Shown: positions 1-8,395, counted from the stretch's first letter. The stretch: DNA of 34,366 nucleotides from Bacillota bacterium (GCA_023399035.1 JAEWQX010000124.1:1-34366); one strand, 5' to 3'. Numbers and translations: made by a program. Notes: generated by a model from the sequence alone, not told the origin.

Positions 1-206
1 TCCTTATCAATTTCTGCTGTGTAATAATAAACATCTGGTGTAAACTTAAAACTGCTTTTATTTAAAGATAAAGTCTTTAAATAAACACTATCCCTTTCTT
101 TTGCATAAGCTTCAATTCCTTTAAAATTAATACCTGTATAAAATCCACTGCTTAATCCCATTACAGCCAGAGAGACTGCAACTGCATGTTTTAATTTTTT
201 GTTCAT
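1..206 (-). CDS. Secreted cadherin-like domain protein, N-terminal part (cut by window edge)
   Basis: The reading frame opens at an ATG at 206-204 and runs off the left edge of the window. It is preceded by AGGAGTG, a good ribosome binding site. The first residues, MNKKLKHAVAVSLAVMGLSS, form a signal peptide closely like those of the four complete paralogues that follow. The mature part (DSVYLKTLSLNKSSFKF) matches the opening strand of the cadherin-like beta-sandwich domains in those paralogues, which begin (I/V)YLxxIxL. Unlike them, it enters a cadherin-like domain directly, without the long divergent module first. It is therefore the fifth member of the family, and its C-terminus and any choline-binding repeats lie outside the window. 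The domain assignment rests on similarity to the neighbours. Confidence 0.75.
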   Translation of the reverse strand, partial: MNKKLKHAVAVSLAVMGLSSGFYTGINFKGIEAYAKERDSVYLKTLSLNKSSFKFTPDVYYYTAEIDK

Positions 207-264
207 AATAAAAACACTCCTTCTATAGATTTGTATAGTATTTAATTCATTAGTATATGTTATA

Positions 265-310
265 ATAAAATTTCTACATCAACATAATAAAAATCTTGTA
301 GAAATTTTAT
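265..310 (-). terminator. Terminator-like hairpin after the first complete paralogue
   Basis: Perfect 14-bp inverted repeat (265-278 with 297-310; arms ATAAAATTTCTACA and TGTAGAAATTTTAT) with an 18-nt loop, about 80 nt downstream of the stop of the gene at 388-1701. The stem is AT-rich, so it may be a weak terminator. Confidence 0.5.
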
Positions 311-370
311 AATTAATTGTTAATTGTACATCGTACATTGTTAATTGTGCATTGTTAATTGCTAATTGCA
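311..370. repeat. Short degenerate TTAATTG/GTACATTG tandem repeat
   Basis: The tract is built of reiterated TTAATTGT, GTACATCGTACA, TTGTTAATTGTGCA and TTGTTAATTGC units directly after the stop-side hairpin. Similar TTAATTGTACATTG tracts are, as far as I recall, common intergenic repeats in clostridial genomes. No coding or CRISPR character is visible. Confidence 0.5.
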
Positions 371-387
371 ATATACATATTTTCAAC

Positions 388-1701
388 TTATATCATACTT
401 CCATCTGCTCCAAGTGAATATCCATCAATAACAGTATTCTGAGCCATTATTCCTGTATTATATAAGTAATACCATTTGCCATCATAATCCTTGAACCATC
501 CTGTCTTCATTGCACCTAATGAATCTAGGTAGTACCAGTTTCCTCCAACTTGTGTCCATCCAGTACGTTTTGCACCATCTTGCCCCATGTAATACCATTG
601 GCCATTGTAGGCTATCCATCCAGTAGCCATTGATCCATCACCATAAAAATAATATTCTTTTCCTGTATTTCTATCATTGAACCACATATTCTTCATGCTT
701 TCACCAGTTGAATCGTGATATTTCCATACTCCATTTTCCATAACCCACTGGTTTTTATATGATGAAGTATTTGAAGCTTGTTGTGACTGCTGCACATTTT
801 CTGATGTAGTATTATTTTGGCTGTTAGCAGTATTTCCATTAGTAGTGCTATTATTTTCAGACTTACTGTTATCTTCTGTTTCTCCTTTATTACCATCAGA
901 TACAGCTACATTAGCATCACCTCTTACAACATTCAATGTATATGTTCTCCTCTTATCCTTCTTATCCCTTACAACTATTTCTATAATATTGCTTCCTAAT
1001 TTTAATTTAACTTCTTCTTCATCTTCATCCTTATCATCATAATCAAGTGTACTTCCATTAACAGTTATCTTATCTCCATCGTTTTCAGGTTCAGCTTCAA
1101 TTGTTATTGTATTATCAGCTACCTCAACTGCAACATCATAGAATGTAACTTCCTTATCAAAATCAATCTTTCCAGCATCTAATGTAATGTCTTTAAGGTA
1201 TATGGAATCCTGATCATCATCTTTCACCTGAGTATCTGTTCTTGTTACATATATCTGATATTCTTTTTCTGCACCATACTTTACATCATCAGCATCAAAA
1301 TCTCCCTTTTCATATGTTCTCACATAAATTATTGTAGTTCCACTTCCAATAAATATCTTATCTCCAGAATCGTAAGCTGCTGCTGTATCTCTGCTATTCT
1401 TAAAGGCTTTTACTTCATATCCCTTTTCTGCACTTAAATTTAAGTTTATAAAATTGCTTGAGACTTTAGTAAAATAAGTTTTTGTATTTTCATCAAATTC
1501 AACTTTATTTTTAAACTTGCTGTCACTATACAGCTGAAGACTATCTGAGCTTGTCCCCTCATTTATCTGCATATCCTTTATTCCATATTGTGAATCTGCC
1601 TTGGCCTCCACATTAAGACCTAAATGCTTTGCAGGTTCTATAACTGAAAAAGCACTTATTGCTAGCGTTGCACCAATTACTCTTTTTATAGTTTTATTCA
1701 T
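388..1701 (-). CDS. Secreted cadherin-like / choline-binding repeat surface protein A
   Basis: This 437-residue protein is predicted to be exported and held non-covalently on the cell wall. Residues 1-36 are a signal peptide (MNKTIKRVIGATLAISAF, probable cleavage after AKA). Residues about 40-155 form a divergent beta-sandwich module shared by the neighbouring paralogues. Residues about 165-260 are a cadherin-like beta-sandwich domain (opens IYLKDITL, closes RRTYTLNVVRG). An Asn/Ser/Thr-rich linker runs to about 315. The C-terminus carries about six choline-binding-type repeats with GW...G.WYY signatures. ATG at 1701 follows AGGAGGAAAG. Repeats of this kind bind choline on teichoic acid in pneumococcus; the ligand in this organism is not known. 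The Asp/Glu-rich sandwiches could bind calcium, which is inference. No catalytic domain is seen, so adhesin or matrix scaffold is the likeliest role. Confidence 0.85.
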   Translation of the reverse strand: MNKTIKRVIGATLAISAFSVIEPAKHLGLNVEAKADSQYGIKDMQINEGTSSDSLQLYSDSKFKNKVEFDENTKTYFTKVSSNFINLNLSAEKGYEVKAFKNSRDTAAAYDSGDKIFIGSGTTIIYVRTYEKGDFDADDVKYGAEKEYQIYVTRTDTQVKDDDQDSIYLKDITLDAGKIDFDKEVTFYDVAVEVADNTITIEAEPENDGDKITVNGSTLDYDDKDEDEEEVKLKLGSNIIEIVVRDKKDKRRTYTLNVVRGDANVAVSDGNKGETEDNSKSENNSTTNGNTANSQNNTTSENVQQSQQASNTSSYKNQWVMENGVWKYHDSTGESMKNMWFNDRNTGKEYYFYGDGSMATGWIAYNGQWYYMGQDGAKRTGWTQVGGNWYYLDSLGAMKTGWFKDYDGKWYYLYNTGIMAQNTVIDGYSLGADGSMI

Positions 1702-2004
1702 CGTCTTTCCTCCTATAAATCAATCATATTATTTAATTTTTAATGTCTTTTAATTATTTTCGTTGCATAAAATACTTAATACTATCTAAATTATAATTTA
1801 TTCCCTTACATTTTAAGTATATCTTAATTTCACTTATATTTCCATCTAGAAAAAATACCTCGTAAAATAAAGTTCCACGAGGTATTTTTCATTTAAGTTT
1901 CTATATTTGAATTTCTAAAATATTCATCAAAAAAATACTTTCTATATAAATTGCTGCCAATAATTTTATTTACCAACTGTTATTTGTTAGCACTTAACTG
2001 CTGA
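1702..2004. other. Intergenic stretch between paralogues A and B
   Basis: It contains the terminator of paralogue B (1851-1889) and, on the minus strand, the upstream region of paralogue A. A TATAAT lies at about 100 nt before the A start but I see no convincing -35 partner. No further gene is visible. Confidence 0.6.
1851..1889 (-). terminator. Rho-independent terminator of paralogue B
   Basis: Perfect 13-bp stem (1851-1863 with 1877-1889; AAAAATACCTCGT / ACGAGGTATTTTT), 13-nt loop, with T-rich flanks on both strands, about 115 nt after the stop of the gene ending at 2005. The structure would also work on the plus strand. Confidence 0.85.
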
Positions 2005-3570
2005 CTATTTCCAATCCCATGCTCCATTAGCTTGAAGTCTGTATCCATCAACAACAGTATTCTTAAGCATTACGCCTCTGCCATCCATGTAGTACCATGC
2101 CCAGCCATCATACTGCCATCCAGTCTTCTTTGCTCCATCAGAACCTAGGTAATACCATTCTCCATTAAGTTGAAGCCATCCTGTTGCCATATCACCATTT
2201 TGATCTAAATAATAGTTATCATGCCATTGATTCTTTAATGGAGTTCCCTTAGAATCATTGAACTGCCATTTTCCATTAACAATCACCCACTTGTTAGCAT
2301 TAGAATTGTTTCCAACTGTAATGTTAGACGATTGTCCATTGTTGTTAGTATTAGTATTTGCTGAGTTATTGTTTGATGTATTATTGTTTGTTGCTCCTGT
2401 ACTTATTGCTGGGAAATCTGATGATTTTAAATCATCTCCTCTTCCAATGTTAAGAGTATAAACCTGTTCAGTTCCGCTTGAATTCTTAACTTTTACCTTA
2501 AAACTTTGAACTTTTCCATCTTCAAGCTCTACATCCTTTTTATATCCATCACCATTATCAACTTCTGTACCATCAATTGTCACAGTATAATCTGAATCCT
2601 TAGGATCAGCATATATCTGAACTTTCTTTGTATTACTCTTGAACTTTAAGTTGTACTCTTTTTTATCTTCAGAAAGAGTAAGGTTTGTAGCACCTACTTT
2701 TAATGTATCTAAGTAAATTTTATCTGATGTTGTTGATACTTGTCCTCTTGTTATGTTTAAAGTATATGTCCTCTTATTGTCGTCATCATCTTCTACAGTG
2801 ATTTCTATCTTATTTTTACCTTTTTTAAGATCCACAGTTTTTTCCCAGTCATCATCTTCATCTACTTTTGATCCATTGATTCTTACTGTTTGTTCATCTT
2901 CATCATCTGGTTCTGCAGTAATGTCTATTTCATCAACATCATCATCTACTTTTATATTGTAAGAAGTAGTATTCTTTGAAAAGCTGATATCACCTTCACT
3001 TAATTTGATTCTATCTAAATAAATATCATCATTGCTGTCATCATCATCACTATCACTGTCATCACTTCCAGTATATTTGACCTTTATTGTATAAGTTCCT
3101 ATTACATCATCATCATCACTGTATTTTGGACTTGAATCTGGTTCCTCGCTATATATTCTTACAACAATTGTATTTGTTCCTGATGATAAACTTATATCAC
3201 TGCTTGTTTTTTTACCTTTTGTGGAACTTGATGTTCCTTTAAACACTCTTACGTATTTTGATTTAGGTCCGCTTGTACTTATGCTTATTTTGCTTGAAGA
3301 AGTTTTTGCATAATAAGTATCCCCTTCATCAACTTCATCATCATCTATTTTATCAGAACTTCCCATATCTTTATCATCATAAAGCTGAATGCTCTTTCCA
3401 GAAGAAGTCTCTAATCTTAGCTTGTCCAATTTATCTTCAGTATTTTCATCATCATCATCTGATGCATATGCCTTTGTAGTAAATAAGTTATATTCTGTTG
3501 CTGGTGATATTGCTGCAAAAGCACTTAATGTAAGTGCAACTGCAATTACTTTTTTTATGTTTTTATTCAT
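2005..3570 (-). CDS. Secreted cadherin-like / choline-binding repeat surface protein B
   Basis: This 521-residue secreted protein starts at the ATG at 3570. The frame is open for 23 more codons upstream, but the good GGGGGAAG site and the TGGTATAAT promoter at 3604-3612 place translation at 3570. Signal peptide: MNKNIKKVIAVALTLSAFAA. The divergent first module spans about residues 35-170 and contains long Asp runs (DSDDDD). Two cadherin-like domains follow at about 180-275 (IYLDRIKLSEGDISF to RTYTLNITRG) and 283-377 (IYLDTLKV to VYTLNIGRG). An Asn/Thr-rich linker (about 385-420) leads to four to five choline-binding-type repeats ending in DGYRLQANG. It is the longest sandwich array but has the shortest repeat block among the complete paralogues. 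The very acidic first module suggests metal-dependent rigidity, which is inference. Confidence 0.85.
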   Translation of the reverse strand: MNKNIKKVIAVALTLSAFAAISPATEYNLFTTKAYASDDDDENTEDKLDKLRLETSSGKSIQLYDDKDMGSSDKIDDDEVDEGDTYYAKTSSSKISISTSGPKSKYVRVFKGTSSSTKGKKTSSDISLSSGTNTIVVRIYSEEPDSSPKYSDDDDVIGTYTIKVKYTGSDDSDSDDDDSNDDIYLDRIKLSEGDISFSKNTTSYNIKVDDDVDEIDITAEPDDEDEQTVRINGSKVDEDDDWEKTVDLKKGKNKIEITVEDDDDNKRTYTLNITRGQVSTTSDKIYLDTLKVGATNLTLSEDKKEYNLKFKSNTKKVQIYADPKDSDYTVTIDGTEVDNGDGYKKDVELEDGKVQSFKVKVKNSSGTEQVYTLNIGRGDDLKSSDFPAISTGATNNNTSNNNSANTNTNNNGQSSNITVGNNSNANKWVIVNGKWQFNDSKGTPLKNQWHDNYYLDQNGDMATGWLQLNGEWYYLGSDGAKKTGWQYDGWAWYYMDGRGVMLKNTVVDGYRLQANGAWDWK

Positions 3571-3603
3571 AATTCTTCCCCCACTTTTGTTAAGTTGATT
3601 TAA

Positions 3604-3612
3604 ATTATACCA
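3604..3612 (-). promoter_or_regulatory. Extended -10 promoter of paralogue B
   Basis: On the minus strand the sequence reads TGGTATAAT, a perfect extended -10 (TGn-TATAAT). It lies about 34 nt from the ATG at 3570, so the transcript would begin near 3597. That leaves room for the GGGGGAAG site but excludes the longer upstream start. The -35 region is weak, as is usual with extended -10 promoters. Confidence 0.6.
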
Positions 3613-3968
3613 TTTAATGCTAAATTTTGATACTAACAATATCTTAATTTATTATTAAATCAATTAAATTATAGATTTTATTAATTTTCTTCTCAAAATA
3701 ATATACATACTCTTTATATTTTTTAGGTACTTTATTACTTTTATAATATAAATATCCTAAATAATAAGGCCTATTTCTCATACTACATATATGTTTCTGC
3801 TATTTTCAAAATCAATCTACATATTATTTAAAATATAATTTATAGCATAACAGTAATACATCATAGCACTAATTTCTCAATAATTTATTAAATCATTTAA
3901 TGATTCTAATCATCTGCCCTATTATTATAAATAAGCTCTTAATAAGTTATTTTAATATATTAAGAAAA

Positions 3969-3992
3969 GGTACATACTAAAATGTATGCACC
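3969..3992 (-). terminator. Terminator of paralogue C
   Basis: The arms GGTACATAC (3969-3977) and GTATGCACC (3984-3992) pair fully on the minus-strand RNA, with one G-U pair, around a 6-nt loop. They are followed by TTTTCTT. The structure lies about 100 nt after the stop of the gene at 4090. Confidence 0.7.
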
Positions 3993-4089
3993 AAAAATTC
4001 TACAAAATATTATGCATAATTGCATTTAATGACCTAATCCTAAGCCTGATATTAAAACTTTAATTGTATTAAGTCTATTATTTATATTT

Positions 4090-5400
4090 CTAAACCATAA
4101 CTCCATTTTTATCAAGAGTGTATCCATCAACAGTTGTGCTATAAAGCATTTCTCCATTTGAATCTAAATAGTACCAGTCACCATTAGACATCTGTACCCA
4201 GCCTGTCTTCATAGCACCATCTGAATCTAAATAATACCACTTCTTATCAGAATCCTGAATCCAGCCTGTCTGCATTACTCCAGCTTTTCCAAAGTTGTAC
4301 CATTTACCATTAATGCTCTGCCATCCAGTCTTCATATCTCCATTTTGGTCAAAGTAATACCATTTGTTATTATCTAGTGTCCATCCTGTTGCCATATATC
4401 CATTTTCATCAAAATAATAGCTCTTTCCAGTATTGACATCAAACCACCACTTACCTTTTACAGGTTGTCCAATTCCATCTATATATTGACGTTTTCCATC
4501 TACAGTCTGCCATGTATTGTACTTGCTACCTGAAGCTAAAATGCTTGAACTGCTGTTGTCTTCTTCTACTTTATTTGATGTTGAACTTGAAGTTTTTCCT
4601 CTATATACATTTAAAGTATAAGTGATGTCATCATCATCGCCTTCAACCTTTATCTTTATGGTATTATCACCCTTATCAAGTTTGATAGTTTTTTCATAGT
4701 CATCATCTTCAGTAACAGAATAATCACCAATTTCAACTGAATAGTCATCATCATTTGGCTTAACTCTTACTACAATTTGATCAACATCTTCATCTACATT
4801 TACATCATACTTAGTTCTATTTTTGTTAAAATCTATAGTCCCATCGCTTAAATAAATGCTCTTTAAGTAAACATCTTCTACATCAAGCTCTTCATCCGAA
4901 ACAGGTTCTGATTTTCTAACATGAATAACATATGTATTCACACATCTTGATACTTTTTCATCATCATATGCATCACTGAAATCATCAGCACTTCTGTAAG
5001 TTCTTATATATATATTGCTATTGCCTGTTCCTAATTTTATAAAATCTCCAATGTCATAAGGCTTTGCATCATTAGCAGCTGAATCAAAGACCTTAACAAC
5101 ATATCCATCGCCTTCAACTTCTGCATTAACTTCAATTCCTTCTGATCCAGTAAGCTCTACATAATAATCTTTTGCACTTGATAAATCTACTTCATTTCCG
5201 TAATAACTCTTACGTAATTCAAGTTCACTTCCACTTCCTCTGTATAGATTAAGTGATTTTAATTCTCCATTTCCTGCATTTTTGTTAACTGAAGCATTAG
5301 CTTCAACAGCACCAAATCCAGTACTTCCTGCTGGAACTATAGCTGAAAAAGCACTTATCACAAGAGTAGCTGCAATTATGTGTTTAATATTCTTATTCAT
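4090..5400 (-). CDS. Secreted cadherin-like / choline-binding repeat surface protein C
   Basis: This 436-residue exported protein has ATG at 5400 behind GAAGGGAGC. Signal peptide: MNKNIKHIIAATLVISAFSA, with probable cleavage near residue 37. The divergent module (about 45-170) contains the same G.GN..IYIRTY strand as paralogues A and D. A single cadherin-like domain follows at about 173-268 (VYLKSIYLSDGTIDF to ITYTLNVYRG). After a short Ser-rich linker there are about seven choline-binding-type repeats (GYMATGW, GDMKTGW, GVMQTGW, GAMKTGW, GEMLYST), the most regular block of the family. The protein ends DGYTLDKNGVMV, a terminus shared in outline with A and B. No enzyme signature is visible, so a wall-bound structural or adhesive role is inferred. 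Confidence 0.85.
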   Translation of the reverse strand: MNKNIKHIIAATLVISAFSAIVPAGSTGFGAVEANASVNKNAGNGELKSLNLYRGSGSELELRKSYYGNEVDLSSAKDYYVELTGSEGIEVNAEVEGDGYVVKVFDSAANDAKPYDIGDFIKLGTGNSNIYIRTYRSADDFSDAYDDEKVSRCVNTYVIHVRKSEPVSDEELDVEDVYLKSIYLSDGTIDFNKNRTKYDVNVDEDVDQIVVRVKPNDDDYSVEIGDYSVTEDDDYEKTIKLDKGDNTIKIKVEGDDDDITYTLNVYRGKTSSSTSNKVEEDNSSSSILASGSKYNTWQTVDGKRQYIDGIGQPVKGKWWFDVNTGKSYYFDENGYMATGWTLDNNKWYYFDQNGDMKTGWQSINGKWYNFGKAGVMQTGWIQDSDKKWYYLDSDGAMKTGWVQMSNGDWYYLDSNGEMLYSTTVDGYTLDKNGVMV

Positions 5401-6011
5401 TTCATCTGCTCCCTTCTATAATTGATGTTTGAAAATTCGTAAGTGACCCTCAACCTTTAATTTCCGCTCATCAAAAATAGTTATAAATTTATAATCTTTT
5501 TTAAGTATACTATATCATTCTTGTTATTTAATGAACTTTTTGTTAATTTTATCAATAAAATTCTCTATTTATAAAACTATACCATTAATGAATAAATTTT
5601 TTATTACCTGAATCTTAAATTTTCCTAAATAAATAAGACAAATCATGATTTTCAAATAGAAATTCTATTTTTATTTAAATGATTTCTATGATTATATCTA
5701 TGCTATAAATAAAAATATATAGATTTTTTCATATTATATATTATCTGGTAGTTGCATAAAAAGAGAATGTAATAAAATCACAAATTACAGCTTATACAAA
5801 AAGAGTGTGGTAAACTTTAAAAGTACCACACTCTTCTTTTTACTAACATATAACTTTATTTTAAACAAATGTTGTTATCCTATGTTTATCTGTACTTTGT
5901 AATATTACCTTTTCTCATTTACCAACATTTATTTATAAAAATGTATCTTATCCAGATTCACATATACCTAAATTCACTAACTTTGCCCATATGAACCTAG
6001 AGCATTCTTTA
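5401..6011. other. Intergenic stretch between paralogues C and D
   Basis: This 611-bp AT-rich stretch contains the strong hairpin at 5801-5835 that terminates paralogue D. It also includes the upstream region of paralogue C, with a TATACTTAAAA element (5499-5509 on the complement) that is also found upstream of paralogue A. I see no supported gene. Confidence 0.55.
5801..5835 (-). terminator. Rho-independent terminator of paralogue D
   Basis: Perfect 12-bp stem (5801-5812 with 5824-5835; AAGAGTGTGGTA / TACCACACTCTT) with an 11-nt loop. It is followed by TTTTT on the minus strand and by CTTTTT on the plus strand. It lies about 175 nt beyond the stop of the gene at 6012 and may act in both directions. 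Confidence 0.85.
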
Positions 6012-7907
6012 TTAATTAATTAAAGCTCCGCTTGATGCAAATTTATATTCCTTTCCATCAATAGTCTGAGTTCCTGTTACCATTTCACCAGATTCATTTA
6101 AGTAATACTTTGAATTATTGTCGATAAGCCATCCTGTATGCATAGCTCCATCGGAATTTAAGTAATACCAGCTTCCTGAATTTAACCATCCAGTAACCAT
6201 TGCTCCATCAGTATTTAGATAATACCATTTTGTTACTTTCTTAGTCTTCTTTTCTGTCTTTGTTTCAGAAGTATTTCCTGATGATGCGCCTTCAGTTTTA
6301 TCTGCTGATACTGTAGTTTCAGCATTCTGATCTTCTGAAGTCTTTTGTCCTGATTCAGAAGTCTTATTTTCTGAAGCTATATTATCTGTAGATGTAGCTG
6401 ATGTATCTTCTACTTCACTTTCAAGCTTTAGCCATCCTGTTTTCATAGCTCCATCACTGTTTAAATAATACCATTTTCCACCTGTATACTGCCATCCTGT
6501 AAGCATTACTCCTTTAGAATCAAGAAGATACCATTTTCCATCATCCTGTAACCATCCAGTTGCTCTGTATCCATCTTCCTTTAAGTAACAGTAAACACCT
6601 TGTTCCTTATCATAAAGCCATTGACTCTTAAGAACTTTTCCTGATTCGTCTTTATACTGCCATCCATTATCAGTCTTAAACCATCCAATTCCGTTAGTGT
6701 TAGCTGATTCATTTTCAGACTCTTCTTTAGATTCAGTATTCTCATTACTACTTTCAACTTCTTCAGCTTTTTCAGATTCTTCCCTGTTTACAGTTAAAGT
6801 ATATGTTCTCTTTTTATCATTGACTTCATCTTCTACAACTACTTTTATAGTATTTTTTCCTTCAGCAAGAGATATTTCTTTTTCATAGTCATCTCCCGAA
6901 GTCAGTTCCTTTCCATTTATGGTAACAAGATATTCTTCATCTTCCGGTTCTGCTGTAATTTTTATACTGTCAACATCATTATCAACGTCTAATTTATATG
7001 AAGTTTCATCCTGTGAAAAGTCTATATCACCTTCATTAGTTTCTAGATTGCTTAAGAAAACATCATCTTGTTCTGCTGCTGATGAACTTCCTCTTGTTAT
7101 ATTTAAAGTATATGTTCTCTGATTATCCTTACTATCAGTAACCTTTACTTTGATTTCATTCTTTCCATTTTTTAATGAAACAGTCTTCTTATAGTCATCA
7201 CTGTCATCAACTAAACTTCCGTCAATTCTTACTCTGTCACTTGAATCTTCAGGCTTTGCTGTTATTTTTATAGAATCTACTGAAGAAGAAACTTTAACAT
7301 CATAAGATGTTCTCTGCTTTGTAAAAGTTATGTCTCCTTTGTTAAGTTCAAGCTTGGATAAATATATAGGATCCTGGCTGTCATCATCATATGAAGATCC
7401 TGTTGTTTTCTTAACATTTATTACATATTCTTCTTCACATTGTGTAACATCTTTCTGTTTATCTTTGGCATTTCTAAAATCTGATAATGATTCGTATGTT
7501 CTTACATATACAGCTGTGTTACCTTTTCCTAAAGGGAGCTTGTCTCCAACTTTATATGCTTCTGCATCAGTATCATCAGATAAGAAAATTCTTATTATTC
7601 TATCGCTTCCCTTTACCTCTGCATCAATCTTTATTCCATCGCTGTCATCAGTAAGTTTTACATAATATTCTTTATCTTCACTTAGCTTAACTTCATCTCC
7701 ATTATATCCATCTTTAAGATCTAAGGTATCTCCATTAGTTGATTTTACTTTCAGTGAAGATAATTCTCCTGAACTTGGTTTATATGAAGCAGCATAAGCT
7801 GATTTTATTGTTAATCCTGTGTTGTTTCTACTTAAAACTGATGAAAATGTCGAGAATGCACTAATAGTTAATGCAAGTGCAATAATTCTTTTTATTCTTT
7901 TATTCAT
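6012..7907 (-). CDS. Secreted cadherin-like / choline-binding repeat surface protein D
   Basis: The largest paralogue, 631 residues, has ATG at 7907 behind GGGGGAAG. Signal peptide: MNKRIKRIIALALTISAFST. A divergent module (about 45-170) is followed by cadherin-like domains at about 179-272 (IYLSKLELNKGDITF to RTYTLNITRG) and 282-375 (VFLSNLETNEGDIDF to RTYTLTVNRE). A Glu/Ser/Asn-rich linker leads to choline-binding-type repeats from about 405. Unusually, the repeat block is interrupted at about 495-563 by a roughly 70-residue Ser/Thr/Glu/Lys-rich, intrinsically disordered stretch. The stretch lies between TGWLKLE and KWYYLNTDGAM, splitting one repeat unit in two. The linker could be a proteolysis or glycosylation target, which is inference. 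Otherwise it is a surface adhesin or scaffold like its neighbours. Confidence 0.85.
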   Translation of the reverse strand: MNKRIKRIIALALTISAFSTFSSVLSRNNTGLTIKSAYAASYKPSSGELSSLKVKSTNGDTLDLKDGYNGDEVKLSEDKEYYVKLTDDSDGIKIDAEVKGSDRIIRIFLSDDTDAEAYKVGDKLPLGKGNTAVYVRTYESLSDFRNAKDKQKDVTQCEEEYVINVKKTTGSSYDDDSQDPIYLSKLELNKGDITFTKQRTSYDVKVSSSVDSIKITAKPEDSSDRVRIDGSLVDDSDDYKKTVSLKNGKNEIKVKVTDSKDNQRTYTLNITRGSSSAAEQDDVFLSNLETNEGDIDFSQDETSYKLDVDNDVDSIKITAEPEDEEYLVTINGKELTSGDDYEKEISLAEGKNTIKVVVEDEVNDKKRTYTLTVNREESEKAEEVESSNENTESKEESENESANTNGIGWFKTDNGWQYKDESGKVLKSQWLYDKEQGVYCYLKEDGYRATGWLQDDGKWYLLDSKGVMLTGWQYTGGKWYYLNSDGAMKTGWLKLESEVEDTSATSTDNIASENKTSESGQKTSEDQNAETTVSADKTEGASSGNTSETKTEKKTKKVTKWYYLNTDGAMVTGWLNSGSWYYLNSDGAMHTGWLIDNNSKYYLNESGEMVTGTQTIDGKEYKFASSGALIN

Positions 7908-7937
7908 AATCTTCCCCCTTTTTCCATTATACTATTG

Positions 7938-7966
7938 ATTTTACCATGTTTTCATTGTTTATACAA
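7938..7966 (-). promoter_or_regulatory. Sigma-A-type promoter of paralogue D
   Basis: On the minus strand TTGTAT (complement of 7961-7966) is followed after exactly 17 nt by TAAAAT (complement of 7938-7943). A TGG immediately precedes the -10, making it extended. The predicted transcript starts near 7931, about 24 nt before the ATG. Confidence 0.6.
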
Positions 7967-8025
7967 CGAATCTTCAATCCATATATTCCCATAATATTCT
8001 TAAATTTTTATTAAATTTTTCTTAT

Positions 8026-8054
8026 GAATACCTATTAGATTTATGGACATAATA
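8026..8054 (+). promoter_or_regulatory. Candidate sigma-G-like forespore promoter
   Basis: GAATA (8026-8030) and CATAATA (8048-8054) are separated by 17 nt. This resembles the sigma-G pattern as I recall it (GnATR, then CATnnTA about 17-18 nt later). It lies about 40 nt before the ribosome binding site of the only plus-strand gene. In AT-rich DNA such matches also occur by chance. Confidence 0.35.
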
Positions 8055-8107
8055 ACCTTAAAATAAAATGTATCTAATCTTAAAATATATAATAGGAGAT
8101 GTTTGCT

Positions 8108-8338
8108 ATGAGTAATAATTCTAAACCTTATCCTCCAAAAATAAGAACTGCTTATCATCCAACTAAAGAAGACTGCCAAACTTCTACAAAAGTTGGTAAA
8201 ACAACAAATATCCCCAATCCAGCTACTGACCCTATTGTTGTAAACAATATTGCAAGCCAGGAATTTGATTATACTCAGGATATGATGGATGCCAACGATG
8301 TTTATCCTGGAAAATCAGAGGATAGCAAAAAATATTAA
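8108..8338 (+). CDS. Small hypothetical protein, possibly sporulation-associated
   Basis: This 76-residue soluble protein (MSNNSKPYPPKIRTAYHPTK...) belongs to no family I recognise. The start is the ATG at 8108. An in-frame ATG at 8099 overlaps the AGGAG ribosome binding site (8094-8098) and so cannot be used. The sequence is hydrophilic, has one Cys, no membrane segment and no signal peptide. It is rich in Pro, Thr, Asn and Asp, and ends with a Lys/Ser-rich tail. It is the only supported gene on the plus strand and is divergent from paralogue D. A sigma-G-like promoter match upstream hints at forespore expression. A small spore protein is therefore a reasonable guess, but the sequence does not show the alpha/beta-type SASP motifs I would expect. 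Confidence 0.65.
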   Translation: MSNNSKPYPPKIRTAYHPTKEDCQTSTKVGKTTNIPNPATDPIVVNNIASQEFDYTQDMMDANDVYPGKSEDSKKY

Positions 8339-8364
8339 CTCTCGCTTTCTAACAGTCTAATAAT

Positions 8365-8395
8365 TTAATAACTTATTATTAATAACTATTTTTTT
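8365..8395 (+). terminator. Weak AT-only terminator after the small plus-strand gene
   Basis: TTAATAA (8365-8371) pairs with TTATTAA (8376-8382) around a 4-nt loop, followed after 6 nt by seven Ts (8389-8395). The stem has no G-C pairs, so the call is tentative. Confidence 0.3.

Larger units (their letters stand above)
3571..4089. other. Intergenic stretch between paralogues B and C
   Basis: It holds the promoter of paralogue B (3604-3612) and the terminator of paralogue C (3969-3992). The AT-rich DNA between them shows no ORF with a ribosome binding site and no structured RNA that I recognise. Confidence 0.6.

Noticed and set aside
311..370. Possible CRISPR array in the TTAATTG repeats
   Set aside because: Units are short, degenerate and contiguous, with no unique spacers and no cas gene.
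3571..3639. Longer N-terminus for paralogue B starting at 3639
   Set aside because: The extension precedes the predicted transcription start, lacks a ribosome binding site and would bury the signal peptide.
7330..7665. Plus-strand ORF of 111 codons antisense to paralogue D
   Set aside because: The Ser/Tyr/Leu-rich product mirrors the acidic coding strand; no ribosome binding site or family resemblance.
8099..8107. ATG at 8099 as start of the small plus-strand gene
   Set aside because: It overlaps the AGGAG ribosome binding site; the ATG at 8108 has the right spacing.
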